The notes beneath the pieces were generated by a model, which saw only the letters and a program-made list of their open reading frames with translations, searched no databases and was not told where the DNA came from. Position numbers and translations under genes: made by a program. A stretch of DNA of 64,000 bases, taken from positions 186,001 through 250,000 of the forward strand of contig CAWCPX010000005.1 in the NCBI GenBank assembly GCA_963797605.1, read 5' to 3'. Each line of letters begins with the position of its first letter. The stretch's first letter is position 1. The DNA comes from DASQPR01 sp963797605 (GTDB lineage: Bacteria; Actinomycetota; Actinomycetes; Mycobacteriales; Micromonosporaceae). Positions 15,376 to 23,892 of this stretch are shown here, piece by piece.

Positions 15376-15535
15376 ACACCGGAGGTCTCTCCCGCCACCC
15401 TGCGCGCTCAGCGGCCGGAAAACTGCCTGCTAGCTCGCCCCTTCGGGTGGCCGACGGCACCGGGGCCGCCAACGGCCACGCCGCAGTCGGGCACCGTGCT
15501 GACGACGCCGTCGCTGGGGGATACTCCCCTCCTTG
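15376..15535 (-). promoter_or_regulatory. yybP-ykoY-like manganese riboswitch upstream of terC
   Basis: Read on the minus strand, the leader begins with AAGGAGGGGAGTATCCCC, continues with CGTCGTCAGCACGGTG and a GC-rich variable stem, and ends with GGGAGAGACCTCCGG, as in actinobacterial yybP-ykoY elements placed before terC. The final ACCTCCGGT (15378-15386) is perfectly complementary to ACCGGAGGT (15355-15363), which contains the terC Shine-Dalgarno, with 14 bases between. This predicts translational control: Mn2+ stabilises the aptamer's closing stem and frees the ribosome-binding site. Confidence 0.75.
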
Positions 15536-15641
15536 CCCGCCCAGTATTGCCCATCGACATCCGCGGAGCCCTCGCACCGTGCCGATTGCGGTATCCGTGG
15601 CGCCCAGAGTGGCCCATGAGCCGACCGCTAGGCTGCCTCGC

Positions 15642-15932
15642 ATGGTGCTCGAAGTTGGTCTCATCACGGTGCTGGCCGGTCAGGAAGACGCGTTCGCCGC
15701 GGCCTACGCGAAGGCGCGCGAGACGCTCGCGACGACGCCCGGCTGCCGCTCCGTCCGCATGACCCGCGGGGTCGAATCAGCGTCGAAGTTCGTGCTCCTC
15801 GTCGAGTGGGACTCGGTCGACGCCCACCTTGACAACTTCCGGGCGACCGAGCGCTTCCAGACGTGGCGCGGTCTGATCGGCCCCTACTTCGACGGTGCCC
15901 CGCTGGTGGAGCACTACACCGACGTCGACTGA
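15642..15932 (+). CDS. Antibiotic biosynthesis monooxygenase (ABM) domain protein
   Basis: 96-residue ferredoxin-like ABM/Dabb-fold protein: MVLEVGLITVLAGQED start, TPGCRSVRMTRGVESASKFV, LLVEWDSVDAH, and FQTWRGLIGPYFDGAP. The ATG at 15642 sits at the domain boundary; the frame is open further upstream but lacks conserved residues. Such small dimeric proteins include monooxygenases, heme-degrading enzymes and stress proteins; the substrate cannot be told. Its stop overlaps the convergent ABC-F gene by 19 bases. Confidence 0.8.
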   Translation: MVLEVGLITVLAGQEDAFAAAYAKARETLATTPGCRSVRMTRGVESASKFVLLVEWDSVDAHLDNFRATERFQTWRGLIGPYFDGAPLVEHYTDVD

Positions 15933-17530
15933 CCCTCGATCTCCAGCCGGCGGTCGGCGCCGATCGCTTTGGCCAGGTAGGCGTCATGCGTCACGACCAC
16001 AATCGCTCCGTGGTACGCGCGCAGCGCCTCCTCCGTCACGTCGAGCGCCTCGAAGTCGAGGTAGTTCGTGGGCTCGTCGAGCAGAAGCACGTCGGCGGGG
16101 CCGTTGACGATCGCTGCGAGCAGCAGCCGCCGCAGTTCGCCGGCCGACAGTGTGGTCAGCGGTTGTCGTTGCTGGTCGGCGTCGAAGAGGTGCGCGTCGA
16201 GCACGGCCTCGGCTTCATCGATATGCACCGGTACGCGTGACCGGAAAAAGTCGATCACCGAGACCGACAGGCGCAAGTCGTCGTGGGTCTGCGGCAACAG
16301 CGCGACGCTTCCCGCTCGGGTGATTCGACCGTTCGCGGGTTCATCGAGGCCGGCCAGGCACCGCAGCAGCGTCGTCTTCCCGGATCCGTTCGCGCCGGCG
16401 ATCACGACCCGCTCCCCCGGACCGACGGTGAGGTCGAGACCTGACACGAGCGTGCGCGCGCCTCGGCGCAGCGTCACGGCTCGGGCCTCGATGAGGAACC
16501 CGGATGCCGGCGCGGGCGGCTCGGGGAAGGCCAGCACCAGCGGCGGCCTCGTCGTGGGTTCGGCCAGCCATGTCATCGCCCGAATCTGCCGGGTCAGCCG
16601 CCGCTCGCGTACGGTCGCCTTCCGCGCGACCTTCTTCGCGAGCCTGCGCGTGTGATCGTTGCGGGTGGCCAACTCGGTGCCGAGCGCGTGGCCCTTCGTG
16701 GCCTCGATGTCCGCCGCGAGCCGAGCCCGGTCCTTCTCCTGCGCCTCGTAGCCGAGCAGGAGCCGCTGCCAGCGCCGCTGCTTCTCGACCCGGTAGTCGG
16801 TGTAGCCGCCGGTGTAGTGCGCGGGTCCGGGGTGGATGCCGTCGAGTTCGATCACACGGGTCGCGACCCGATCGAGGAACGCCCGGTCGTGCGTGACCAC
16901 GACGAGCGACCCTCGGTAGGACGCGAGATATCCGCCGAGCCATTCGAGACCCGCCGCGTCGAGGTGGTTCGTGGGTTCGTCGAGGAGCAGGACGGTCGGC
17001 TCGTCGATCAGCACCCGTGCCAGCATGACGCGGGCCTGCTCGCCGCCGCTCAGGGTGCCCAGGCGGGTCCGGTCGGGAACGGTGTCGATGCCGAGCCGGC
17101 CACGGACCTCGTCGACCCGGGCCGCGTACGCCCAGCCGCCCAGCTGACCGAACCGCTCCTGCGCCTCCCCGAGGGCGGTGAGCAGCCGGTCTCCGGGCGC
17201 GGTGCCGGATCGGGACAGGGCTCCGGTGAGGTGCCGGATCTCCCGGTCGAGAGCGGCCACGTCACCAGGCGCGTCGTCGAAGAACTCGGCCACGGTCAGG
17301 TCCGGGTCGGGCACCTGTTGGGCGTAATAGCCGACACGGACCCCCGGCGGAAACTCCACGGTGCCCGTCAGCGGACGCGTCTCACCGGCGAGAATCCGCA
17401 GCATCGTCGATTTGCCGGCGCCGTTGGGGCCGACGAGACCCACGCGATCCCGGGAGCCGACGGTGAAAGACGTACCCGTGAACAACGGCTCTTCGCCGTG
17501 ACCCGCACTGAGATCGATGACTTTCCACAT
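15914..17530 (-). CDS. ABC-F ATPase (probable ribosome protection / antibiotic resistance type)
   Basis: 538 residues with two ABC domains in one chain and no membrane segment. Domain 1: GPNGAGKS, LSGGEQARV, DEPTNHLD. Interdomain linker with an Arg/Lys-rich helical arm (about 230-330: KKVARKATVRERRLTRQIR). Domain 2: GANGSGKTT, LSAGELRRL, DEPTNYLD. ABC-F proteins bind the ribosomal E site; members with a leader like the one at 17542-17619 commonly dislodge macrolides, lincosamides or streptogramins, or relieve stalled ribosomes. The ATG is preceded by GGTGAG. It overlaps the ABM gene end by 19 bases. Confidence 0.9.
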   Translation of the reverse strand: MWKVIDLSAGHGEEPLFTGTSFTVGSRDRVGLVGPNGAGKSTMLRILAGETRPLTGTVEFPPGVRVGYYAQQVPDPDLTVAEFFDDAPGDVAALDREIRHLTGALSRSGTAPGDRLLTALGEAQERFGQLGGWAYAARVDEVRGRLGIDTVPDRTRLGTLSGGEQARVMLARVLIDEPTVLLLDEPTNHLDAAGLEWLGGYLASYRGSLVVVTHDRAFLDRVATRVIELDGIHPGPAHYTGGYTDYRVEKQRRWQRLLLGYEAQEKDRARLAADIEATKGHALGTELATRNDHTRRLAKKVARKATVRERRLTRQIRAMTWLAEPTTRPPLVLAFPEPPAPASGFLIEARAVTLRRGARTLVSGLDLTVGPGERVVIAGANGSGKTTLLRCLAGLDEPANGRITRAGSVALLPQTHDDLRLSVSVIDFFRSRVPVHIDEAEAVLDAHLFDADQQRQPLTTLSAGELRRLLLAAIVNGPADVLLLDEPTNYLDFEALDVTEEALRAYHGAIVVVTHDAYLAKAIGADRRLEIEGQSTSV

Positions 17531-17541
17531 ATGTGCTCACC

Positions 17542-17609
17542 AGCCCATCAGCGCGCCGGGACAGGGGCGCGCGAACTCCGAACGAACAGGGTTCTTCTAC
17601 TGATGGGCT
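17542..17609 (-). promoter_or_regulatory. Attenuator-like leader of the ABC-F gene
   Basis: On the minus strand a 10-base arm AGCCCATCAG (17600-17609) is perfectly complementary to CTGATGGGCT (17542-17551), which abuts the Shine-Dalgarno (17536-17541). Between them lies a compact hairpin GCGCGCC/GGCGCGC (17566-17572 with 17551-17557). A three-codon frame ends inside the first arm. This layout resembles translation-dependent attenuators of ABC-F and erm resistance genes. Mechanism inferred. Confidence 0.5.
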
Positions 17610-17619
17610 ACAGGCGCAT
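17608..17619 (-). CDS. Putative MRL leader peptide (3 codons)
   Basis: ATG-CGC-CTG-TAG, encoding Met-Arg-Leu, directly before and overlapping the first arm of the ABC-F leader structure. A GGGAGG lies 13 bases upstream, longer than ideal. Met-Arg-Leu is the start of the ErmD leader peptide, whose short derivatives are known to stall macrolide-bound ribosomes. A three-codon frame can easily arise by chance, so this is a hypothesis. Confidence 0.3.
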   Translation of the reverse strand: MRL

Positions 17620-17661
17620 GTGGACGAGTATGCCTCCCGGTGGCTCGGCGTGCGACCGATT

Positions 17662-17827
17662 TAGGCCCTGTCTCGAAGTCCGTTCGAGCGAGCCGCGAGC
17701 CAGGCGCCGATCCGACAAGGCTTGATCTTTGCCTGGATACGGCGTTTGTATCCAGGCAAAGATCAAACGCCGTCGGTCGGCGTCTGGGTCACGGCGCAGC
17801 CGAACGGCAGCTTTGAGACAGGGCCTA
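17662..17827. repeat. MITE-like intergenic repeat, copy 1 (complete)
   Basis: A 166-base element bounded by perfect 13-base inverted ends (TAGGCCCTGTCTC at 17662 and its complement at 17815-17827), so a GGCCCTGTCTC terminal repeat flanked by TA on both sides. Inside is a perfect 17-base hairpin (17724-17740 with 17748-17764, loop GGCGTTT). It fills most of the gap between uvrB and the ABC-F gene and may also terminate uvrB transcription. Related partial copies lie at 26418-26463 and 36829-36890. The TA flanks fit mobilisation by an IS630/Tc1-type transposase, which is not encoded here. Confidence 0.65.
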
Positions 17828-17840
17828 GGAGCGGGCGGAC

Positions 17841-19943
17841 TTATCGCACACCCGCGACGTCCATGTCGCGCAACTCCTTCTTCAGCACGCCGATCTCGTC
17901 GCGGATGCGTGCCGCGAGCTCGAACTGCAGCTCTCGCGCAGCACCCAACATCTGGTCGTTGAGGTTCTGGATCAGCTGGGCGAGGTCGGCGCGAGCCATG
18001 CCGGCGCTGGACGGTGTGGCCGACGCCTTGCCGCGGCTGCGCGTCTCCGGCACCGGTGCCTTGCCCCGGGACATCTGCCGGCCGGCGCCACCGACGAGTG
18101 CCTCGGTGTCTTCGGCGTCGCGGTAGATGTCGTCGAGGATGTCGTAGATCTTCTTGCGCAGCGCGGTCGGCTGGATGCCGTTGGCCTCGTTGTGCGCGAT
18201 CTGCTTGGCCCGGCGCCGGTCGGTCTCCTCGATCGCGCCGGCCATCGACGGCGTCATCTTGTCGGCATACATATGGACCTCGCCGGACACGTTACGAGCC
18301 GCACGACCGATCGTCTGGATCAACGACCGGCCGCTGCGCAGGAAGCCCTCCTTGTCAGCGTCGAGGATCGCCACGAGCGACACCTCGGGCAGGTCGAGGC
18401 CCTCACGGAGCAGGTTGATGCCGACGAGCACGTCGTAGTCACCCTTGCGCAGCTCGCTCAGCAGCTCGACCCGCCGCAACGTGTCGACCTCGGAGTGCAG
18501 GTAGCGCACCCGAATGCCGTGCTCGAGAAGGTAGTCGGTGAGGTCTTCGGCCATCTTCTTCGTCAGCGTGGTCACGAGGATCCGCTCGTCGCGCTCGGTG
18601 CGCACCGTGATCTCGTGCATCAGGTCGTCGATCTGGCCCTTGGTCGGCTTCACGATCACGGCCGGGTCGACGAGGCCGGTCGGGCGGATGACCTGCTCGA
18701 CGAACTCACCCTGCGTCTGGGTCATCTCCCAGGTGCCGGGCGTCGCGGACAGGAACACCATCTGGCCGACCCGCTCGATGAACTCGTCGAACCGCAACGG
18801 CCGGTTGTCGCGCGCGGACGGCAGCCGGAACCCGTGGTCGACGAGTTGCCGCTTGCGAGACGCGTCGCCCTCATACATCGCGCCGATCTGCGGCACGCCC
18901 ACGTGTGACTCGTCGACGACGGTGAGGAAGTCGTCGGGGAAATAGTCGAGGAGGCAGAACGGTGCCTCGCCGGGCTGCCGGCCGTCGATGTGCATCGAAT
19001 AGTTTTCGATGCCGGAACAGAAGCCGACCTGGCGCATCATCTCGATGTCGTAGGTCGTGCGCATGCGGAGCCGCTGCGCCTCCAGCAACTTGCCCTGGCG
19101 GTCGAGTTCGGCGAGGCGCTCCTCCAACTCGACCTCGATGCCGGCGATGGCGCGTTCCATCCGCTCGTGACCGGCCGCGTAGTGCGACGCCGGGAAGATC
19201 ATCAGGTCGTTGACCTCGCGGACCACGTCACCGGTCAGCGGGTGCAGGAAGTAGAGCTTCTCCACCTCGTCACCGAAGAACTCGATGCGCACGGCCAGCT
19301 CTTCGTAAGCCGGGATGATCTCCAGCGTGTCACCGCGCACGCGGAAGGTGCCGCGCTGGAACGCCATGTCATTGCGCGCGTATTGGATGTCGACGAGCCG
19401 CCGCAGGAGTTTGTCGCGCTCGATCTCCATGCCGGTGGTGAGTCGCACCGACTGGTTGACGTATTCCTGCGGGGTGCCCAGGCCATAGATCGCGCTCACG
19501 GTCGCCACCACGATCACGTCGCGACGGGTGAGCAGCGACATCGTCGTGGAGTGCCGCAGCCGCTCGACCTCTTCGTTGATCGACGAGTCTTTCTCGATGT
19601 AGGTGTCGGTCTGCGGAATGTAGGCCTCGGGCTGGTAATAGTCGTAATAACTCACGAAGTATTCGACGGCGTTGTTGGGCATCAGCTCGCGGAATTCCTT
19701 CGCGAGCTGGGCCGCGAGCGTCTTGTTGGGTGCCATCACCAGGGTCGGCCGCTGCAGCCGCTCGACGAGCCATGCCGTCGTGGCGCTCTTGCCCGTGCCG
19801 GTCGCGCCGAGGAGCACCGAGTGGCGATCGCCGCGACGCACGCGGCGCTCAAGCTCGTCGATGGCCGTCGGCTGGTCGCCGGCGGGCTGGTATTCACTGA
19901 TGACCTCGAAGCGGTTGTCGAGCCGGGGAATGTCAAGAGCCAT
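17841..19943 (-). CDS. uvrB: Excinuclease ABC subunit B
   Basis: 700 residues, complete. P-loop GATGTGKS (46-53), the DNA-clamping beta-hairpin region with SYYDYYQPEAYIPQTDTY (about 97-116), helicase motif with DESHV, motif VLVGINLLREGLDLPEVSL, and the C-terminal UVR domain that contacts UvrC (ELQFELAARIRDEIGVLKKE). It loads onto damaged DNA from UvrA and positions UvrC for dual incision in nucleotide excision repair. The gene is clean, with no frameshift. The start is the ATG at 19943. Confidence 0.98.
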   Translation of the reverse strand: MALDIPRLDNRFEVISEYQPAGDQPTAIDELERRVRRGDRHSVLLGATGTGKSATTAWLVERLQRPTLVMAPNKTLAAQLAKEFRELMPNNAVEYFVSYYDYYQPEAYIPQTDTYIEKDSSINEEVERLRHSTTMSLLTRRDVIVVATVSAIYGLGTPQEYVNQSVRLTTGMEIERDKLLRRLVDIQYARNDMAFQRGTFRVRGDTLEIIPAYEELAVRIEFFGDEVEKLYFLHPLTGDVVREVNDLMIFPASHYAAGHERMERAIAGIEVELEERLAELDRQGKLLEAQRLRMRTTYDIEMMRQVGFCSGIENYSMHIDGRQPGEAPFCLLDYFPDDFLTVVDESHVGVPQIGAMYEGDASRKRQLVDHGFRLPSARDNRPLRFDEFIERVGQMVFLSATPGTWEMTQTQGEFVEQVIRPTGLVDPAVIVKPTKGQIDDLMHEITVRTERDERILVTTLTKKMAEDLTDYLLEHGIRVRYLHSEVDTLRRVELLSELRKGDYDVLVGINLLREGLDLPEVSLVAILDADKEGFLRSGRSLIQTIGRAARNVSGEVHMYADKMTPSMAGAIEETDRRRAKQIAHNEANGIQPTALRKKIYDILDDIYRDAEDTEALVGGAGRQMSRGKAPVPETRSRGKASATPSSAGMARADLAQLIQNLNDQMLGAARELQFELAARIRDEIGVLKKELRDMDVAGVR

Positions 19944-20341
19944 GAATAAAACCTACGCCGGGGGTACGACATTCACCCGTAGTGTGCCCACCGCGCCGAA
20001 CCCCATTGTGTGGCCGGAGTCACGGAGTTACCGTCATCACGTAGGCCGTTCGCGGCGGCCAACCGAGCACACGACCGGACCTCCACACCGGCCGGTCCGC
20101 TCGGCGCGGGAGTTTGCAGCCTCGGGACTACCGGAGAGCGCAACTCGACCACGGTCGCGCGCTATGCGCGCTGACGGGCCGCCGCGAACGTCCTTTCTGA
20201 GCGTCCGGGCCCGTTTTGCCTGCTCGCACACCAGCCGTTCGGTCAATTAATCGGATAATACCGGATAAATAACACCGGTGTCACCGTGCCGTACGGGCGA
20301 CGAGCCGTCACCAAGCCCCCACGCACACCGTTCAACCGGTC
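19944..20341. other. Gene-free divergent intergenic region (uvrB / membrane protein)
   Basis: 398 bases between the divergent uvrB and the duplicated-domain membrane protein. It must hold both promoters. A relatively AT-rich stretch near 20244-20272 contains the near-repeat CGGATAATA / CGGATAAATA, which includes a GATAAT box compatible with a -10 element. I see no LexA-type or other palindrome that I can name, and no convincing small gene. Confidence 0.3.
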
Positions 20342-22102
20342 GTGAGCACCCCCGCCGCGACGAACAGCCGCTACTCCGACGGCGACGCCGACTATGACGA
20401 CGGCGTCGACTACAACGATGGCGACGACACCGGCGAACTTGCCGGCATCGGGACCCGTCCCACCGGCTACACGTACGCCGCGGGCCGTGCCACCGTGGCC
20501 GCACCCGCGCGCCGACGTGAGCAGGCCAACACTCACCGGACCAGCCACACCGCGGCACGGCCCGGCAAAACACGGGGCGACGGCCCCTCGCGCGGGCGCC
20601 GCGTCATCGCTCTCACGGCACTCGCGGCGCTGGTCGTCGGCGCCCTGATCGCGGGCAACGGGCTGGTCTCATGCGGCAACTCCCAGCCCGCGGCGAAGGC
20701 TGTCAACCTGCCCGTGACGTCGGAGCAGGCGACGCGTCTGGCCGGCGTACGGCTCGCCGACTACCGGGCCGGGCGCGCCGCCGTACACGTCACGATCGGA
20801 TCCGGCACGAGTGCCGTGCACCTCACCGGCTGGGTCGATTGGCGGCAGAGCCTCATCTACCTGAACAGCCTGGGCTCGCATCCCGGCCCGTCGGACGGCA
20901 TGATCCAAGCCGAACCGGGGATCATCGCCATCCGACCCGGCCGTTACACGCCACCGGCCGCCGGGAACAACACCGTCTACGACCCGTACCCCGCCCCGCC
21001 GCTGCACGCGCCGCCGACCGGCTGGCAGATCCGCGGACTCGCGGCCGGCTCATCGATCGACACGATGGTCACGCTGCTGTTGGCGCTGCGTTCGACGACG
21101 GTGGACAGTGCCTCGCAGATCGCCGCGATCGGCACCCGCTATGTCGGCACCGACGAGATCGCCGGGGACAAGGTCGAGGTGATGGACGGAGCCGCCGTGC
21201 CGCCACCGGCACCGAAGCCGGGTAGCGGGCCCACGCCGACACCCGCTCGCACCGGGCTGCCGTTCGCCTCCAACGGTGGGCAGGTGCGCTACTGGGTAGC
21301 CGCCCACTCCAAGCTCCTGCGCGTCGCCGCCCTGGTCAACGCGACCACGGGGTTGCAGATCGACTTCGACCAGAGCGACCGTACCGTCCCGAGCGCGATC
21401 GAATTGCTCGGCGGAGCCCCGATCAAGCCGACGAAGCTGACCACGAAACAGGCGAACCTGCTCGCCGGGATGCGCTTGGCTGACTATCGGGCGCGGGGCG
21501 GTTCGATCACGCTGGCGGTGCCCGCGAGCAGCGACGAGTTGTTGAGCGCGACCGGATGGCTGGACTGGCCCCGGACGGCCGCGTACGTCAGCGTCCGCAA
21601 CGTCAAAGCGAGTGGAGCGGACGCGACGGTGCGAGCGGACGCGACCGGGCTCACGATCCACGGCGACATCGACGGCACCGGAGCACCGACCGGCAACCGT
21701 CCGCCGCTGGCCTCGCCACCGATCCCGGCACCGGACACCGGGTGGAAGCGCGTGACGTGGGCCAGCCGACAGGACGCGTACGGCGAGCCGGACTTCGACC
21801 TGCTCCTCAACGAGATGCTGGCTCTGTGGGCGCCGTCGAGAGACGATGCCTCGGACTTGAAGAAGATCTCCACGCGGCTGCGGACCGACAGCGTCGACGG
21901 CATCGCGGTCACGGTGTTCGAGGTCCGCAAGCCGGCCGAAAGCCACGTGACCCCGGGCGACGGACGGCTGCGCTACTGGGTCGACGCGGACGGGCTGCTA
22001 CGCCGGCTGGAACTGCGTACGCGTACCGGTGCCTGGGGTTATCTGACCTTCACCCCGGGCGACTTCCCGAACCTCCCGAATCCGGTCAAAGCCCGGTCGT
22101 GA
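20342..22102 (+). CDS. Membrane-anchored protein with two tandem LppX/LprG-like domains
   Basis: 586 residues. The N-terminal 85 residues are acidic then basic and disordered, followed by one transmembrane helix (about 85-108: VIALTALAALVVGALIAG). The exported part is an internal duplication: TSEQATRLAGVRLADYRAGR in repeat 1 and TTKQANLLAGMRLADYRARG in repeat 2, each followed by a TGW(V/L)DW strand and ending with RYWVAAHSKLLRV or RYWVDADGLLRRL. The repeat pattern is reminiscent of LppX/LprAFG half-barrel lipid-binding folds, but that is inference. It starts at GTG 20342 with only a weak ribosome-binding site. Function unknown. Confidence 0.7.
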   Translation: MSTPAATNSRYSDGDADYDDGVDYNDGDDTGELAGIGTRPTGYTYAAGRATVAAPARRREQANTHRTSHTAARPGKTRGDGPSRGRRVIALTALAALVVGALIAGNGLVSCGNSQPAAKAVNLPVTSEQATRLAGVRLADYRAGRAAVHVTIGSGTSAVHLTGWVDWRQSLIYLNSLGSHPGPSDGMIQAEPGIIAIRPGRYTPPAAGNNTVYDPYPAPPLHAPPTGWQIRGLAAGSSIDTMVTLLLALRSTTVDSASQIAAIGTRYVGTDEIAGDKVEVMDGAAVPPPAPKPGSGPTPTPARTGLPFASNGGQVRYWVAAHSKLLRVAALVNATTGLQIDFDQSDRTVPSAIELLGGAPIKPTKLTTKQANLLAGMRLADYRARGGSITLAVPASSDELLSATGWLDWPRTAAYVSVRNVKASGADATVRADATGLTIHGDIDGTGAPTGNRPPLASPPIPAPDTGWKRVTWASRQDAYGEPDFDLLLNEMLALWAPSRDDASDLKKISTRLRTDSVDGIAVTVFEVRKPAESHVTPGDGRLRYWVDADGLLRRLELRTRTGAWGYLTFTPGDFPNLPNPVKARS

Positions 22103-22192
22103 TCCGCGTGGGTCGTCCACATCCACCCTCGCTGTCCACCGTTCGCGGAACCGCCGTAGCGGCAAGGCGGACGGACGATCGATGCTCGGTCG

Positions 22193-23084
22193 GTGCCCGT
22201 CCCACCCCGTCGCCCGGCCGACATCGGTAGCCGACCGTTCCGCGGCAGTCACGCCATTGGCAGTGGCCTGCTGACCGCCGACCGTCTGCGGAGTTCCGCG
22301 TGGCGGCGGATCTTCCATGATGTCTATGTGGACGCGAGGGTCGCGGACACGCATCTCGTCCGGATTCGCGGCGCCGCCCTGTTGTTGCCGCCCGGCGCGC
22401 TCGTCACCGGTCGTTCCGCCGCCCACCTCTGGGGTGCCGACCTGGCCACCGTCGGCGACGCGGTCGAAGTCATGACCCCGACGCGGATCCGTCGCGTGGC
22501 GGGATTGTCCGTCCGATCCGGATCCGTCTCCGCGAGCGAGACGACGGCGCGTCACGGCATCCCGGTCTGCACGCCGTCGCATGCGATCTGGGAGATCGCC
22601 CGGACCCTTCCGCTGCTGGAGGCCATCGGCTGGGCTGACGCGCTCGCTCGGTGCCGGCACTTCGACGACCGCCGAGGTGGTCGCCCATGCCGCTCAGCAT
22701 TGGGGCCAGCGTGGGTCACGCCAAGCGACGTCGACGATGCGCCTGTGCGACCCGAGGGCCGAATCGGTGCCCGAGTCGAAGGTCCGGGTGAGTTTGATCG
22801 GTGCCGGGCTTCCGCCACCCGTGCCGCAGTTCCGGGTCACGGCGGCTGACGGTTCGTTCATCGCCCGGGTCGACCTCGCGTGGCCACAGTGGAAGTTCGC
22901 GATCGAATACGACGGGCAGGAGTTCCACGGCCAATCCATCCATCTCGACCATGATCGCGCGCGTTGGCGAGCCCTGAACAACGTGGGCTGGCGCGTCTAC
23001 CCCATCACGAAACGGGACTTACACGACATCCCGGCACTCATGGCTGACATCGCCACCGAACTCGCCAAGATCACATCGTCATGA
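22193..23084 (+). CDS. AbiEi-type/DUF559 (Vsr-like) protein, frameshifted
   Basis: About 297 residues when one frameshift near 22650-22680 is corrected. The N-terminal part (ADRLRSSAWRRIFHDVYVDA, GALVTGRSAAHLWGADLA) resembles the winged-helix region of AbiEi-like antitoxins. The C-terminal part (FIARVDLAWPQWKFAIEYDG, then a short helix and RVYPITKRDL) is a DUF559 domain of the Vsr endonuclease fold. This two-domain architecture is common, in many copies, in actinobacterial genomes, and no AbiEii toxin lies beside it, so a toxin-antitoxin role is not supported here. It starts at GTG 22193. Confidence 0.75.
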
Positions 23085-23140
23085 TCCGCGGATCTTGCAC
23101 GTTACGGGGCCCTCAACCCCATCCGAGGGGCCGATATCTG

Positions 23141-23160
23141 CCAAGATCCGCAGATCTTGG
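23141..23160. terminator. Short hairpin between convergent genes
   Basis: CCAAGATC-CGCA-GATCTTGG, a perfect eight-base stem 56 bases beyond the DUF559 gene stop and immediately before the G/C-only tract. Probably part of a bidirectional terminator. Confidence 0.5.
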
Positions 23161-23287
23161 GGCCGCGGGCGCCCCGCGGCGCGCCGCGGCGCGGCGCGCG
23201 GCGCGGGGCACGGCGGCGCGGCGCGGCGCGCCGCGGCGCGGGGCGGCGCGGGGCGCGGCGGCGCGGCGCGCGGCGCGGGGCGGGGGG
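23159..23287. repeat. G/C-only low-complexity tract
   Basis: 129 bases containing a single A (at 23210) and otherwise only G and C, built from irregular GGCGC and GCGGC units with many nested self-complementary arms. It lies between the convergent DUF559 and response-regulator genes and abuts the latter's stop. It may form very stable hairpins; part of it may also be an assembly artefact. Confidence 0.7.
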
Positions 23288-23892
23288 TTACAGCCAGCCG
23301 CTGGCTCGGGCCAGGCGGGCGGCCTCGGCGCGGGTTCGGGCGCCGGTCTTTCCGATCGACGCGGACAGGTAATTGCGCACGGTTCCCTCCGACAGACTGA
23401 GGTGCCGGGCGATATCCGCCACCGTGCCGCCGTCTTCGGACGCCCGCAACACGTCCGCCTCACGGTCGGTCAACGGGTTCGCGCCGCTGGACAACGATGC
23501 GACCGCGAGCGCCGGATCGACCACGGTGCGGCCGCCGTGCACCTGCCGGACCGCGTCCGCGAGCTGGTCGGGGGTGCGTCCTTCACCATGAAGCCGCGGG
23601 CACCGGCGTCCATCGCGCGACGCAGATAGCCGGGGCGCCCGAACGTCGTCAGGATCATCACCCGTACGCCGGGGGCCTCGGTCCGGATCTGCCGGGTCGC
23701 GGTGATGCCGTCCATGATGGGCATCTCGATGTCGAGCAGCGCGACGTCGGGCCCGAGGTCGACGGCCGACCGCACCGCCGCCGCGCCATCGGCGACCGAC
23801 GCCACGATCTCGAAGTCGTCCTCCATCGCGAGCAGTGCTTCCAACGCGCCGCGGACCAGGTGCTGGTCGTCGGCCACGAGCAGGCGGATCAA
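23288..23892 (-). CDS. NarL/FixJ-type response regulator, frameshifted
   Basis: About 201 residues after correcting one frameshift near 23575-23585. The receiver domain has LLVADDQHLV, the phospho-acceptor Asp in DVALLDIEMPIMDG, and Lys in GFMVKDA. The LuxR-type HTH is NPLTDREADVLRASEDGGTV followed by IARHLSLSEGTVRNYLSASI. The TTG start (23892) overlaps the kinase stop in TTGA, so the two are translationally coupled. The partner kinase is immediately upstream. Targets unknown. Confidence 0.88.

Noticed and set aside
22193..23084. Type IV toxin-antitoxin system
   Set aside because: The AbiEi-like N-terminus is fused to DUF559 and there is no AbiEii nucleotidyltransferase beside it; such solitary proteins are common.
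23159..23287. GC-rich repeats as a CRISPR array
   Set aside because: No regular repeat-spacer period and no cas genes; the units are irregular and nearly pure G/C.
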